Shown here: one piece after another, positions 8,316-20,029 of the stretch
Layout of the letters: every line of letters starts with the position of its first letter
Numbering within the stretch: the stretch's first letter is position 1
Source: Meconema thalassinum
Lineage: Eukaryota > Arthropoda > Insecta > Orthoptera > Tettigoniidae
Direction: 5' to 3'
DNA length: 64,000 nucleotides
Assembly: GCA_946902985.2 (NCBI GenBank)
Contig: OX336398.1
Location: forward strand, 231,471,556-231,535,555
The notes under the pieces: generated by a model
What the model saw: the letters and a program-made list of their open reading frames with translations, nothing else
Told to the model about the DNA's origin: nothing
Databases searched by the model: none
Made by a program: the position numbers and the translations under genes

Positions 8316-11119
8316 GTGATCTTCTGTTTTCTCCTTGATGGGCAAATCTCTTATGTCTTCATAAGTTTGTTTCAGATATATAACTTCTGTGACCCACCTA
8401 GCGTCATCTCGCAGCGAATCTCTGAAGCTCCTCAATTCTTCCTGGTGTTAGAGGACTTACTTATTCATTTGGCCACCAGATCCTGTTACCATCGCCAGCT
8501 ATTTTCTCCTTGAGCAAGAGGACTACGTCTACCTCTTTACTCACCATGCTGCGCTAATATCGCCTACTATCAACTCCTTGAAGACCATTCATCAAGAAGA
8601 ACATTTATTTTTGACAAGTTGGCAATGTTTATATGTTCTCCTTTTGTTTCCTACCCCCCACTCTTTTTCCCTTCCTTGGACCTTCTGTGCTCCGTTGAGC
8701 AGGTCTCACTTCGCAATCGGCAGTTGACTCGGTCAGTCAAAGCTCCTCTCGAGCTAGTCTCCTCAACCCAAGAGGCAAACTCTCTTCTACGCCATGTTGG
8801 CAAAGTAGTCATCGTCAAAGGGAACTTCATCTTCTACATGAAATCAAGATAAGTACCATCTTAAAGTTTTAACCTCATCTTCATGGTTTTAACTTTCACG
8901 TGCTTTTAAAGATGTTTTATAGACAGTGTGCGATTGCTTAATTTGGGGCAAAAATCATTCTTCGTGGGATTTGCCATGTTGAGTCTTTGGTTGTATAAGC
9001 CAACCTTATTAAAAAAGAGCTTTTCTTAGGCTATTCAAATGAGAAATCCTCTCACTACGTGGGATATTATCTAATACCCGCTGTCTATAACTCAACAAGT
9101 TAGTTCCTCCGTTGGATTTTCTCAACTCCATTTTTTCTACCAAGGTCGTTCTGGAACCTTCTAGATTCTGTATTTCATCTACAAGTCCTGCCGTTTTGAA
9201 ATTTTCACTCACTTGTAAGAATGCTATTTAAAATTGAAGAATTTCGTTTCTGAATTAAAAGCTTAATAGCTAACTTTCTTCCACCGCTGGAACCGCTGGA
9301 ATGTTCTATGGCGCATTTAACTGTAATCCACCATGTTCTCAAGCAATAGACTTTCGTCCATTTAGTGCAACCAGTCATTTTGTTCAAATTGAAATAACTT
9401 TCTCTGCCAAAAACTTTCGTGTTTCCATAGTGAACTTTTCATAAGTTTCAACGAACTATAGTGAAAATCAGTGCTTGTTCAACTTTCTACCGCGTCGCGA
9501 TCGTCCGTTTATATTTAAATAAGGCCATGAACATTTTTCCTCAATTCCCTATTTCTCTTTCCTAAACTTCCTACTAACAATCCGTAATAAATTTTTCAAT
9601 ATAGGTCTGTTTCAATAAGGTGTCACTCTGCGAAGTGCCCTTCCATTTTTCTTGTTTATCATTAAGTAATTTCTGTATAATTACGTGTTTTATACACGGT
9701 TTAAGTTTACATTGTTTTTTCTCTATTATCAGAAAAACAATTCTTTCAACTCTTGTGTGAGTTATTTTTAGGTCTCACGAAATGGAAACTACCCCATTTG
9801 GCTCGTGATTCCTAATTAAACATAGGAAGTCCAGAACCTTCCTTTTGATTACTTACTTAGGTTTCACAGTAAGTGACCTGCCCTCCTTTGTATAATTCTC
9901 ATAAAGTAATCCTGTTTAAATATAAGAAGTTGTAGGAACTTCTATTTTTATGCTTTATGTTTTCCTTATAGTTAGCTTGAAAGTTGTTATTCTCTCTAGA
10001 ATATTCTTTCAGAAATTTCTTATAGTACACTCCTTGTACTCTTATAAATGTTTAAACTTTAATAATTTCATTTAGTCCTTTTTCAAATCTTAAAAAGATT
10101 TTAATACCAGGTTTAAAACCTTAAAAATTGTTATTTGCCTGGAGCAATTTCTGAATGTTGTCGGAGGTCTGCGACCTCAAATTGTTAATAAGATTGGAAA
10201 ATATTTATTTGTTAAAAATATTAATTTCTCCTGAATTGTTAAATAAATTAAGCGTTCTTTTTCTCTTTTTCATTTTTTCTAATACAAAGGTTAAACAAAG
10301 TCCTGTCCTCCTTGGCTCTCCCTACTTGATGCCATTAAAACCATTAATAGGGCTTTCACCACTCGTTGCATTTGAGCAAGAACTCTTAGCAGTAACCTCA
10401 CTAAAGATTCTTTTAGCTTTAATAGCTAATTCTAATTGGCCAGTAAGGCAAGTAAAGCTCGCTACGCCAGCTACCTGCTTGTGGAGATCCTCTCCGAAAA
10501 CTTATGGTCAATTTTCCTAATGATAAGTGTTTCTTTTTTTCTAAACTTTTAGCCGGCATCTCGCCGAGTAAAAGCTTAGCCATTTCCAAAGGCAACCATT
10601 GGTTCACTTACAAAGATTACTTTCCAAGTTATAATTTTTCGTCACTATCCTTCCTGGAAGCACTGGGTCTCTTTTTCTAGAAACTCTATAATTTCGAAAA
10701 TTGGAAATTCCGAACTTGATTTGAATTATTGGCATTCTTCGAATCATTTCACAAAAACTAATTTCCTTGAGAAGACATACCATAAATCGTTTGTTCTCAG
10801 CCTTGCCAGACCATCACCCTTCCCCATAGTACTTTTATGCATGCTTGGGAGGAAATATACTAAAGCCTCTCTCTTGCAAACCGCCCAAGTCCTAGCTGCG
10901 GTTCCCGTTAGCCTCGACCAAGCTCGTTCCTATTTTAGGTATCAAAAAGTTAAATTTCAGTGGCAACTGCTTCTAAGTGTATTTAAAGTTAAATTCATAA
11001 CTTTTGTGGGACTCTCCTCCTATTTTTCTATCCTTTTTCTCCAATCCCAAATCTACTTCCTTCTCTTAATCATCTTCCCTTGGTGGGTGGGTTATTCCTC
11101 AGTCAATAAACTACCCAAG
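8316..11119. other. Unassigned, T-rich region
   Basis: About 2.8 kb with no gene or element I recognise. Short open frames exist (for example 9009-9387 minus in two overlapping frames, and 10721-11188 plus) but show no family motif and no codon pattern to support them. It may include untranslated or LTR sequence of a retroelement. Confidence 0.4.
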
Positions 11120-11892
11120 GCCATATATGACAGTGTTGCCAAAATGATTCTAAGGCTGCTGATAAGTCCAATTTTTAAATGCATATAACTCCTACGCTAT
11201 CAATTGGATTTCAACCAAATTTCATATGTACTATTTGTACATAAACAGATATGACGGGGCGTATTCTTAAGATCCACGAGGGCTGCCAACTGTCAATAAA
11301 TGCTCTCTCTATTTTTCATCCAAATACCAATATATCAGAAAATATGCGAGCCAACAGCTTTAAACTTTGCACACATGTAGTGCCTGACATTCTAGATTAA
11401 TATGGAGTAACTAATATATGTTAATGCTGCCAACATGATTCTAAGCCTGCTGATAAGTCCAATTTTAAAATACCAGTAACTTCTTTACTAGTAAATGGAT
11501 TTCATCCAAAATTGGCACGCCAAGATTTCATAATATTTCAGATTATTTCTGACCAAGACATGCATGGCATTGTTGCCAACATGTTTTTACGTGCACTGAT
11601 AGATCCATTGTCTAACTGCATGTAACGTCCATGCTATCAATAGGACTTCAACCAAATTTGTATTCTGTACCTTAAGAGATAGAACTAAGAATATATTCAG
11701 TCACCAGGGCTGCCAACTGTAGTGCTGTATTAGGCAACGTTATGCCAGGTATATTTCGAACTAATTAGAACTTTCGATATTACCAACTTAATTTCGTCAT
11801 ATTTCTAGATAGGTCCATATAGATTAGTCATTGGCATGAATCTTAAATTTTAAGAAAAGTAGGCTCTTTAGTTCGTCACGGAACTACTTGTT
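11120..11892 (+). mobile_element. Helentron-like non-autonomous element, family C, 5' end not found
   Basis: The 3' end has the family layout: inner terminal motif GAAAAGTAGGCT (11853-11864), hairpin AGTTC-GTCACG-GAACT, then the end CTTGTT at 11892. The body holds diverged modules, each with a GYTGCCAA box at 11135, 11282, 11426, 11572 and 11709 (spacings 147, 144, 146 and 137). No protein is encoded. Confidence 0.6.
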
Positions 11893-12262
11893 TAAATTTA
11901 ATAATTAATTGTGAATTGATTTTTGCAATTATTTTAATATATATTATAGTTATATCTATAATTTTTATATTCCTTCTGTTATTGTAATTTTATCTTTAAG
12001 ATTTTTATTTCTATATATATATATTCCTTACACTTTGATTACCGTATTAATGTCCTTAGTTTTATTTATTTTCTTAAATTTTATCCAGCACATTGCGTCT
12101 GGTAGATACGTATATAATATTTGAATTTTAGAAATACTGGCTCTTCGGCATGGAAATTCTCCGAAATTTGGCTGAAAGATTCAGCTATCAACATCTTTGA
12201 AAGCATAAACTGTCTTTATGGCAGGTGGTTAATATAGAGATCGCTATCTCGTAAAGGGTTAA
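11893..12262 (+). mobile_element. piggyBac-like AT-rich MITE (family E), 3' part
   Basis: An AT-rich core is followed by a conserved end domain (TCAGCTATCAACATCTTTGA ... GGCAGGTGGTTAATATAGAG) and the end CTCGTAAAGGGTTAA, with TTAA at 12259-12262. It starts exactly where the C-family element ends, suggesting that element sits inside it. The other end was not found upstream. Confidence 0.55.
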
Positions 12263-12728
12263 ATAATATGTATTTCCATAATTTTATTGCCTGATTGATG
12301 AGCTTTAGGAGGTTATTTTGACCAAATAAATGCCTGAACACCCGAGCGCTAGTGTTATTATAAGATTTTGTCGCAGAAGTGTTCGCAATTTAATCTGACA
12401 CAAGTAACGAACCAGCCTGTCAATATGTTCTAAGCAATAACGCTACGAGATCTTCTGCTGTCAGTTTGATATCCGTTATTTCATTAGCTTTACCAACTCG
12501 TGGTGCTTTTGTTTCCGCTGCCATTCGTATTTATTTATTGACAGATTTGAATTAATGGCGCATTCAAGTTGTAAACCCGAACCGTGTCAAGCGATCTCGT
12601 TTAGCCCAGCATAGTCTGTTTATTTACATACGGTCGAACAGACCGAGTGTCTCAGTGAGCAGTGACCAGTCTCTGGGGTTGAATCGTTGCTCGTATTCTA
12701 TGGCAAACAAATGCTGGGAAGGTGCCAT
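12263..12728. other. Unassigned spacer
   Basis: I see no gene, repeat array or element end in this stretch. Confidence 0.4.
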
Positions 12729-14633
12729 TTAACCTTTTATAGGGCAGATTATTTTTTTCTAATTCTTTTATTTCAATTGTTTTTATTCAAATTTTCATTT
12801 TAGCTCTAATTTCTAGCCTATTTTCAATTTTGAAAAAATAGGCTTATGAGATCACCTTTTGCCCGTGTTTGTGTGTGTCCCCTAATAACTTCTAAACGGC
12901 TGGAGTGATTTCAGTGAAACTCGGTAAGTTCATAGCACTATTCCAGGAGACCCCGACCATGCCCCTCAAATTTTGTTACGTCTCACCAATCCAACATGGC
13001 GGCTGTGCGAAATATTTCACCAGCAATCAATATCTCCGAAACTATTCCCGATATCACCCTCGAAAATTTTACGGTGATAAAGGGTACTACTAGAATTTCA
13101 CCTATATGACTTTTGAAAAACTGGTAACTACAAAACGAACATGGCGGCCACGCGAATTTGCGACATTTAAATCGACTTTTCTGGCGATTTAACCAACCAA
13201 ACGCAATAAAACTTGGTACAGTATATGTTTATACACATTGTAATGCACCGACATCTAACTCGTTCAATTGTTTACATAACCAGAAGATGGCGGATATGCG
13301 AAATATTTCATCGGCATTCTATATCTCTGAAACTATTAGCGGTATCACCCAAAACGTTTGTACGGATATAAAGGGCACTACTGGAAGTTCATCTATAAGA
13401 ATTTCAAAAACCGGTTACCTAAAAAACGAACATGGCGGCCAAGCGAATTGGAAAATTTCAATACACCTTTCTCGCGATTTAATGTTCCTAACGCAATGAA
13501 ATCTGGTACAGGAAATGTTTATACACATTGTAATGCACTGGTGTCTAATTTAGTTCAATTGTTTACATAACCTCAAGATGGCGGCTGTGCGAATTTTAAA
13601 ATTAAGTTTTTATTTCTTGTGTCGTAATCATGCAATCGTAGTGAAAGTTTGAATAATGAACCTACGCAATAATTTTCTTTTAATGATACATGACTCTATG
13701 GCCTATACTTTTTACAATCCAACATGGCGACCATCCGAAATATTTAGACGGTTCTGAATATCTACGAATCTATTATAGCAATCAAACTGAATATTTTTAT
13801 GTTCATAGGGGCTATGAACATACGTTCACCTATAGGATTTTCAATAACCTGGTGATCACAAATCCAACATGGCGGCGACGCGAATTATACATATTCACAT
13901 GGACGTTTCTCGCAATTTAACCATCCGAGTGCAGTGAATCTTGGTAGGGTAAATCCTTAAACGAATGTTAATCCACTGGCATCCAATTTATTTCAATTGT
14001 TTCCATAACCACAAGATGGCAGCTGTGCGAAATTTTAAAATCTCGTTTTTAATTCTTGTGTCCTAATCATGCGATTGAAGTTTGAATGCTACACGTACAC
14101 AATAATCTTCTTGTAACAGTACATAACTCTAAGACCTACATATATAAAATCCAACATGGCGACCATCAGAAATATTTAGTCGGTTCTCAATCAATATCTA
14201 GGAATCTATTACAGCAATCAAACTGAAATTTTGTATGTTGATAGTGGCAGTTAATATAAGTAGGATATATGAAAATTGGCTGTATAGTTCTTCACGGAAC
14301 TACTTGTTATTATTTTATTTATTTTAATTTCAATTTTGATTTTAGTTATTATTGCATATTATTATTTTTATTTAAATAAATTTTAAAATTGCCTTTATTT
14401 ATTATTTTAATTTTATTACTTTACATTTATAATCTTTTTTTATTATTAGTACTCTTTAAATTTGCATATTTGTTTTAATTTACAGTTTAAATTAAAAATT
14501 TATGATTATGTTTATTAGTTGAAATTTTTTCCAGCACCATAGTTCAGGGAGTCAGATATAATATTTGCCTTTCAGAAAAATTACATGTACAATAAACTTT
14601 GTTGTAATTTGGTTAAAAGTTTCAACTATTAAC
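12729..14633 (+). mobile_element. piggyBac-like AT-rich MITE (family E), split by an A-family element
   Basis: It starts TTAACCTTTTATAGGGCAG at 12729 (TTAA plus CYCTTTATAG-type terminus), then AT-rich core. The core is interrupted by the A-family element at 12815-14308 and resumes as AT-rich DNA plus the conserved E domain (AATTTGGTTAAAAGTTTC, CTATTAACAC). The far terminus is lost near 14633. Confidence 0.6.
12815..14308 (+). mobile_element. Helentron-like non-autonomous element, family A, copy 1
   Basis: It starts AGCCTATTTTC, whose complement follows at once (hairpin 12815-12844). Near the 3' end come a diverged inner copy GAAAATTGGCT, the hairpin AGTTC-TTCACG-GAACT and the end CTTGTT. This asymmetric inverted-repeat layout with a 3' hairpin is that of Helentron/HINE elements. 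The body is about five 291-bp dimers; an ATGGCGG-type box falls at 12995, 13140, 13286, 13431, 13577, 13723, 13868, 14015 and 14155. No Rep/Hel protein is encoded, so mobilisation would need a partner. Confidence 0.75.
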
Positions 14634-14671
14634 ACTGGGTCCTGGCCCCATAATCGATCCCTCAAGGTCTG

Positions 14672-14893
14672 GTATTGGTTGGTTGGTTCCTCAGTTTAGA
14701 GGCTGCGACAACGCGGTCATGTAGCCCCGTGTACTTTGGGTGTGTGTAGAATCGTCTGATAACCGGTGTTAATTGTGATGGCTGTATTAGTGTGTGTTAT
14801 CTGTTTTTAATTCAAGTAAGGACAGAAGACATTCAATTTATTAAGTAGTTCTTACTTTTGCTGCCAAACGCCACCGTCATCGACAACTAGTTC
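14672..14893 (-). mobile_element. SINE S1, 3' part
   Basis: Matches the 3' half of the full S1 copy at 15749-16263 (GGCTACATGACCGCGTTGTC and the GGTTGGTTGG end, seen here reversed). The tRNA-like head is absent. Confidence 0.7.
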
Positions 14894-15748
14894 TGAACTT
14901 GGTTACGACCTCACTGTGCCAGGGTTACGATGGACATTTTCAAAGAATTTAAATGTGAAGATTACTCCGAACCAGCACTGAATGTTTTTCACCATTTTCG
15001 AGAATTGAAGGTATGGTAGGGCGGAAACGCCTCGCCAAAAGGAAATACTTCAGGAGACTCTCCAGACGTACCCAACTCAGTGGCGGCAGAATTTCTTTGC
15101 CGAGGGCATTGGAAAGCTGGTGTAACGATACCACAAATGAAAAGAAAAATACATGGCCATTGGCTGCATTAATAAAATTAAAATGATTCAATCGTTTTAG
15201 CAATTATGTGGAGACATAAGAATAAAGCAAGCAAACATTTAGTAGTGAAATCAGTTTGGTAATGTCAATCTGTTATTTTTATACTGTCATCGGAACTTGT
15301 AAAATAACAGCCCTCGTATGTTAACCTGTGTTCAATAGTAACATTTGTGACCAGATTAAAGAATGATGTCTACACTAATTTGTTAACTATGTTCTAATTC
15401 CCATAATTTAGGTTGTAGGCCTATTGTGTGTGGTTATAATGCACAAAATATACACTGCACTAGATTGGAATATTTGAACTATTTAAACCTATCTATTATT
15501 CGAAACCTGAGTCCTTTAGCAGTCGCTCCTGTTCACTGTTCACTCCGGACTGAAATCTGTGAGGCCTGTTGGCTGCCACCTCACTATAGTGCTGTACTCT
15601 ACCTGTGGTATTGTGTAATGTGTTATCAAATCCGGGCATTCGTGGTGACAGCCAAGACTGCTAGTCACTACATTGCGATACCACATCTGCCAATAACGAA
15701 AGGTACAAGACACCAATGAATCTTCTGTCTGCTGAGGATCTTCACTTG
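14894..15748. other. Unassigned spacer
   Basis: No family motif is seen; short open frames on both strands look random. Confidence 0.4.
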
Positions 15749-16263
15749 GTGGCTTCGGTGGCGTAGTTGGCAGCATGCTGAGCTTCTATGCCCAAGATCG
15801 CGGGTTCAAACTCAGCTGAAGTTGTTGCATTTTTTAAGAGCGTTAAAACTCCCTCATTATGCTTTCCTTCGGAGGGGAAATAAAACCGGCGGTCCCATGT
15901 CATAAATTTATGGCATGAAAGAGAACTTTTCACTAACTATGCTTGTGTGGTGCCAAAATTTGTAGGTTAGGTTTGATTAATGCTCTTATGTTCCTACGTT
16001 CGTCACCGGGCGCTGTTTGCAAAGGCATCTAGTAATAGCGAAGTTCAAAGCTAGGTGTCGTGGACGGTAGCATTTTTAGACCAAGTAGGAACTACTTGAA
16101 ATCATCGTCTGCAGTCCTTACTAGAATTAGAAACAGATAACAGACACTAATACAGTCATCAAAATTAACACTTGTTATCAGACTGATTCTACACGCACCC
16201 AAAGTACACGGGGCTACATGACCGCGTTGTCACAGCCCCTAAACTAGGGAACCAACCAACCAT
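15749..16263 (+). mobile_element. SINE S1, full length (about 515 bp), tRNA-derived
   Basis: The head is tRNA-like: A box TGGCGTAGTTGG (15759) and B box GGGTTCAAACTC (15802). A conserved body follows (GGCGGTCCCATGTCATAAAT, TGGCATG) and a 3' end AACCAACCAACC. Other copies lie at 14672, 29415, 29875, 33409, 62450 and 63386. No protein is expected; transcription would be by RNA polymerase III. Confidence 0.8.
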
Positions 16264-16829
16264 CATTTTCAAATCGGGCTTTTGGTACATCATATCTGGA
16301 CCCTGCTCGGATAAATAGCCTACGTCATGTCCCATTTAAGAAGCGCATAAAATATTAAATTGAAGTGATTTGACAACACACACAAGTACGCTGGTTGATG
16401 ACCACCATGACTCTGGCCTAGCAAGGAAACCAAGACAAGTCCAGCAAGAATAATGCAATATTAATTGAATAGTTCTAGAAAAAGATGAACAGTTTCTGCA
16501 AGAAATAGGGAAGTCTTTAGTAATAATACTCCAAGAAAGTTATTTCGATCCTGCAACGTTAACAAGAGATTGAAGTACGTCTTGAGATTGTTCAGCGAAG
16601 TTCGCGACAAAAGCCAAGTACACCTTCTTGTCGTGCTTGGGAGTGAAAGTGTTCTACCTGTTCCATTGTTATTAGCGACTTTGAACTTTATAATGATCCC
16701 CTCCTGGGCATAATTCCGGCACTCCTGAAACCACGGGAGGATGCAGAGGCAACCCGTTAAATACTAGTGCTACTAACTTTACAAAGGAAAAAGATAGAAT
16801 ATTGTTTCCTTGTATTAATGAGCATTTTT
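16264..16829. other. Unassigned spacer
   Basis: No recognisable gene or repeat. Confidence 0.4.
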
Positions 16830-17137
16830 ATTTATTTATTTATCGTATGGCTTTTAGTGCCGGGAGTGTCCGAGGACATGTTCGGCTCGCCTGAGTCTGT
16901 AGCTGCTTCCAGCGGATACCCTAAAGGGTGAGCTACAAGTTCCGTTCAATTTCAAGTAGTTCCAACTTTCGCCACCAGATATCAATGATACCTAGTGGTG
17001 AACGTTGGAACTTTGATAGAGCGTTCTGACGAAATCTAACCTAACAAATTTTGCTTTACACAAGTTTAGTCTGTGAAAGGATCTTTTACATGCCATAAAT
17101 CTATGACATGGGACCGCCGGCTTTGAGTTTTACCTAA
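16830..17137 (-). mobile_element. SINE S1b, variant with a different 3' tail
   Basis: It shares the S1 body (ATGCCATAAATCTATGACAT, GGGACCGCCGGC) but has another tail (GGACATGTTCGGCTCGCC, TAGCTGCTTCCAGCGGA) ending in (TTTA)n. The same tail recurs at 33556-33668 and 61345-61548. Confidence 0.65.
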
Positions 17138-17291
17138 AAAAAAAAACAGAAATGTCAATTGATGAACATTTATAAAATATGCATCCTTCATAAACCACCT
17201 TTTTAGCCTAGATTCATTTATGAAAAAGAGGCGTATGACATCACCGTTTGTCCGTGTGTGTGCGTGTCCTTGTGTGAGCCCCCTCCCCCAA

Positions 17292-18273
17292 TCTATATCT
17301 ATATAAAAGAAAGTCGTGTTAGTTACACTATTTATAACTCAAGAATGGCTGAACAGATTTGGCTAAAAATTGGTGTGGAGGTGGACATAGGATACTATTT
17401 ATCCCGTGACGTGACATAAAACGTCAAAGAGACTACAAGTCACTATAAAACGTAACGCAAATGACAGCTAAAATAAACTCATGAAGGAATGGCAAGGCAA
17501 GTCGTTTCCAGGCAACAGTAGCTCTTGACGAGACACGGCCGACTGGATGCGAGTAGCGCTCTCCACTACTGGTATAGAAAATGAGGCTCTTAACATGAAA
17601 TCCCGTTAGTTACTCAACTTAATTTGTTCTCTTTGAATCATCATTAACAATGCCGCGACAAAGGCGATCGAATCTTTCCCGACAAAGTCATAATGCAAGA
17701 AGGATACGAAACATTGCGAATGAAAGGACAGAAGAAGAACAAGAAATTGCCCGTGAAGAGCACCGCGTTAATATGGGTCGCCTTCATGCTTCTCAATCAC
17801 GAGAGAAAAGTGAGGCAGCCCGTGATACGGCTCGGTTGGCAATGCGAAATCGTCGAGCGAACAACAGAGATCAAGAAGATGATAATTTTCGACGCACAAG
17901 AAGAGATTTATCAAGTGCTGATTTGAATCGAGCAGCGTTTCGATGCGATTGCAGCACTGATTACTGCTTGCATCCTAGCGTTTGCATTGGGCCAATGGAC
18001 GTTTTTTGCGAGTATTGTGGCGCATTGAAGATTTCCATGTTTTTCCCATGTTCACGGGTCGGAAGACCATCTGCGTTGTTTGTTCTTGCGCCTGATAATA
18101 AAACAAAAAATGTCGTGTTTCACAAGGTACTTAACTGAAATACATGAAAAATGAAGAATCATTAAAATACTTATTTTTTATTTGTATTTCCTAATAAAAA
18201 TTGAACTTAATAACATCGAAAATCTGCTTATTTATTGCCTCTAAGGCGGAACAGAGTTCGCCGGCTCACCTAG
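17292..18273 (+). mobile_element. Canonical Helitron, 982 bp, inserted A^T in the A-family element
   Basis: It starts TCTATATCTATATAAAAGAA, the usual insect Helitron start, preceded by A. It ends ...CGCCGGCTCACCTAG followed by T. A 3' hairpin GGCGGA...TTCGCC lies just before the end (18245-18262). Removing it restores the A-family target (CCCC-A-A/T-AACTT...AAACGG), with no target duplication. It is internally deleted: it codes only for the N-terminal part of the Helitron protein. Confidence 0.85.
17650..18138 (+). pseudogene. Helitron protein, N-terminal part only
   Basis: A 162-codon frame starts MPRQRRSNLSRQSHNARRIR, with the Arg-rich N-terminus typical of insect Helitron proteins. A conserved segment FRCDCSTDYCLHPSVCIG, then MDVFCEYCGALK, is a diverged Helitron_like_N signature (family usually has HPSV.IG.MD..C.YCNALKF). 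The Rep endonuclease (HUH, two Tyr) and helicase domains are missing; the frame runs into the Helitron 3' end. So it cannot transpose by itself. It may be a spliced-exon remnant or a deletion product. The basic N-terminus suggests DNA binding. Confidence 0.75.
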
Positions 18274-18909
18274 TAACTTATAAACGGCTGGAGCGATTTC
18301 AATGAAACTTGGTATACTCATCTGTTTTGGCCGACCCCGACCATGCTCTTCAAATGTTATTAAGACTCACTGGCAGTGCATATCTTCGAAACTATTACTG
18401 ATATCACCCTGAAATATTGTACGGTGATAAAGGGCTCTGCTTGAACTTCAGCTATGAGACTTACAAAAACCCGTAAAATAACAAACGAACATGGCGGCCA
18501 AGCGAATGTGAAACATTTTAATACGCTTTTCTCGCGATTTAATCATCTGAGCGCAGTGAAATATCGTACAGTAAATGTTTATACACATTGTAATGCACTA
18601 GCATCAAATTTGGTTCCATTGTTTATATTACCTCAAAATGGCGGCTGTGCACAATTTTAAAATTAACGTTTTATTTCTTGTGTATTAATCATGCGATAGA
18701 AGTGATCATTTGAATGATGAACCTAAGCAAAAATCGGTATCTAATGGCCTGCATATATAAGAATCCAACATGGCGACCATCCGAAATATTTAGATGATTC
18801 TCAATATCTACGAATGTAGTACAGCAATCAAACTGAATGTTGATAGAGGCAATTAACATAAGTAGGATATATGAAAATAAGCTACATAGTTCTTCACGGA
18901 TTACTTGTT

Positions 18910-19439
18910 GCAAAATGTGAAAAGTAGGCTAAAAGTATTAATGTTCAAAATATGCTTTAACGGGCACAGGATTCAACCGAACCAAGGCACCAGAACACAA
19001 CACAATGAGAATCTTTCAGCTTGAGCTGTGACATGTTATCCAAAACAAATGAGTAAACATATTTCTCCACGGAGGAGTTATCTCGGCGCAGTGAATAGCC
19101 GTCACTGCGCAAGGTGGAACTCAATTGTTATTCCAGGCAGCTAAACCAAGCATATAACTCAGATACAAGTTATTAGGGGGGGGTACAGGTCCAATTAGTC
19201 CAGCCATACCCTGTTTACACTAGAGCTAGTCCAAGCACGTGGGCATCTCCAATTATAGTAGCTAACAAAATGTAAAGACATCCGTTATATTTTCTGGAGT
19301 AACACTTAATTATAACGGTGTTACTAGTAACAGGTCACGGTAACGAACTTGCCCATTACTATATCAAGATGTCACTGGTACTTCCTATTTTATTTAGATT
19401 GTTGGTCGCATTTATTGTCTATATTTCTCTGAATGTTCC
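18910..19439. other. Unassigned, with a C-family-like end and a 9-bp-stem hairpin
   Basis: GAAAAGTAGGCT at 18921-18932 resembles a C-family terminal motif. A perfect hairpin GCGCAGTGA/TCACTGCGC lies at 19086-19110. Nothing else is recognised. Confidence 0.35.
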
Positions 19440-19560
19440 TTGGTAGTCTTTACGATGAAATTTTGATAAGTTGTTGTGCACTCTCCCATGATAGCTTCTG
19501 AATTTGTAAATCCATTTTACAATAGATGGCTCATGAGTCGTATTTCATACAGTTTAGTGG
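19440..19560 (+). repeat. Single diverged unit of the 165-bp satellite-like family D
   Basis: ACGATGAAATTTTGATAAGT, TTGTTGTGCACTCTCCCA and AAATCCATTTTACAATAG match the units at 20930-21890. Confidence 0.6.
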
Positions 19561-19659
19561 CAGTATATGTGTTTCCAAACGTTTGCATTTTCCAGTGCAG
19601 TTAGCAGCTGCGATGACCATCAACAAAGCACAAGAACTATCCCTAGTTACTTAGTTAGC

Positions 19660-19799
19660 AACAAAAGTTTCGTGCTTTTCAGTCGGTCAACACGAATGCA
19701 CCCAAAAGAGTTGGGTAATACCCTAATCCTGAAAAAAAATCCATTAAATTCTTTCGGGTACATTCGTGTTGACCAACTGAAAAGCCCCAAACTTTTGTT
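19660..19799. mobile_element. Short MITE with about 50-bp inverted repeats
   Basis: AACAAAAGTTT...GGTCAACACGAATG on the left is matched, reversed, by CATTCGTGTTGACC...AAACTTTTGTT on the right. A half copy lies at 31940-32016. Confidence 0.7.
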
Positions 19800-19833
19800 T
19801 ACTAAGGCAACACTGGAAAATTGCTTCAAACCC

Positions 19834-19903
19834 CATAATGTTAGTTAGTTAGTTAGTTAGTTATTTTTGTTTTAAGGGTCGGAACTACGAGGCCATCTGC
19901 CCC
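19834..19903 (-). mobile_element. SINE 3' tail (GGGGCAGATGACC type) with (TAAC)n
   Basis: On the minus strand: GGGGCAGATGGCCTCGTAGT, then TCCGACCCTTAAAAC and (TAAC)n. Copies recur at 50044, 50945 and 60243. The tRNA head is missing. Confidence 0.55.
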
Positions 19904-20029
19904 TCTTTACACAGATTAAAGTATACAAATTTGAAACAGAACTTAAAATTTAGAGGTGGACACCTACATTTGAAATGACCGAAAATTAATAAAACAAAAA
20001 ATTAAATAAAACTTGTCAATCTATATAAA

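Larger units (their letters stand above)
17205..18909 (+). mobile_element. Helentron-like element, family A, copy 2 (split by Helitron)
   Basis: 5' part 17205-17291 (AGCCTAGATTC, then the ATGAGATCACC-like leader region); 3' part 18274-18909 with boxes at 18490, 18637 and 18769 and the end hairpin slightly decayed (GTTCTTCACGGATTACTTGTT region, 18889-18909). A canonical Helitron fills the gap. Confidence 0.7.

Noticed and set aside
9009..9387. Two overlapping minus-strand frames that might be one retroelement gag
   Set aside because: The overlap needs a frameshift and no gag motif such as a zinc knuckle is visible.
10721..11188. 155-codon open frame
   Set aside because: No family motif, AT-rich composition, and it runs into a C-family element; chance frame.
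12995..14160. CRISPR-like array (regular spacing)
   Set aside because: The whole 291-bp unit repeats in diverged form in a eukaryotic transposon; there are no short identical repeats with unique spacers.
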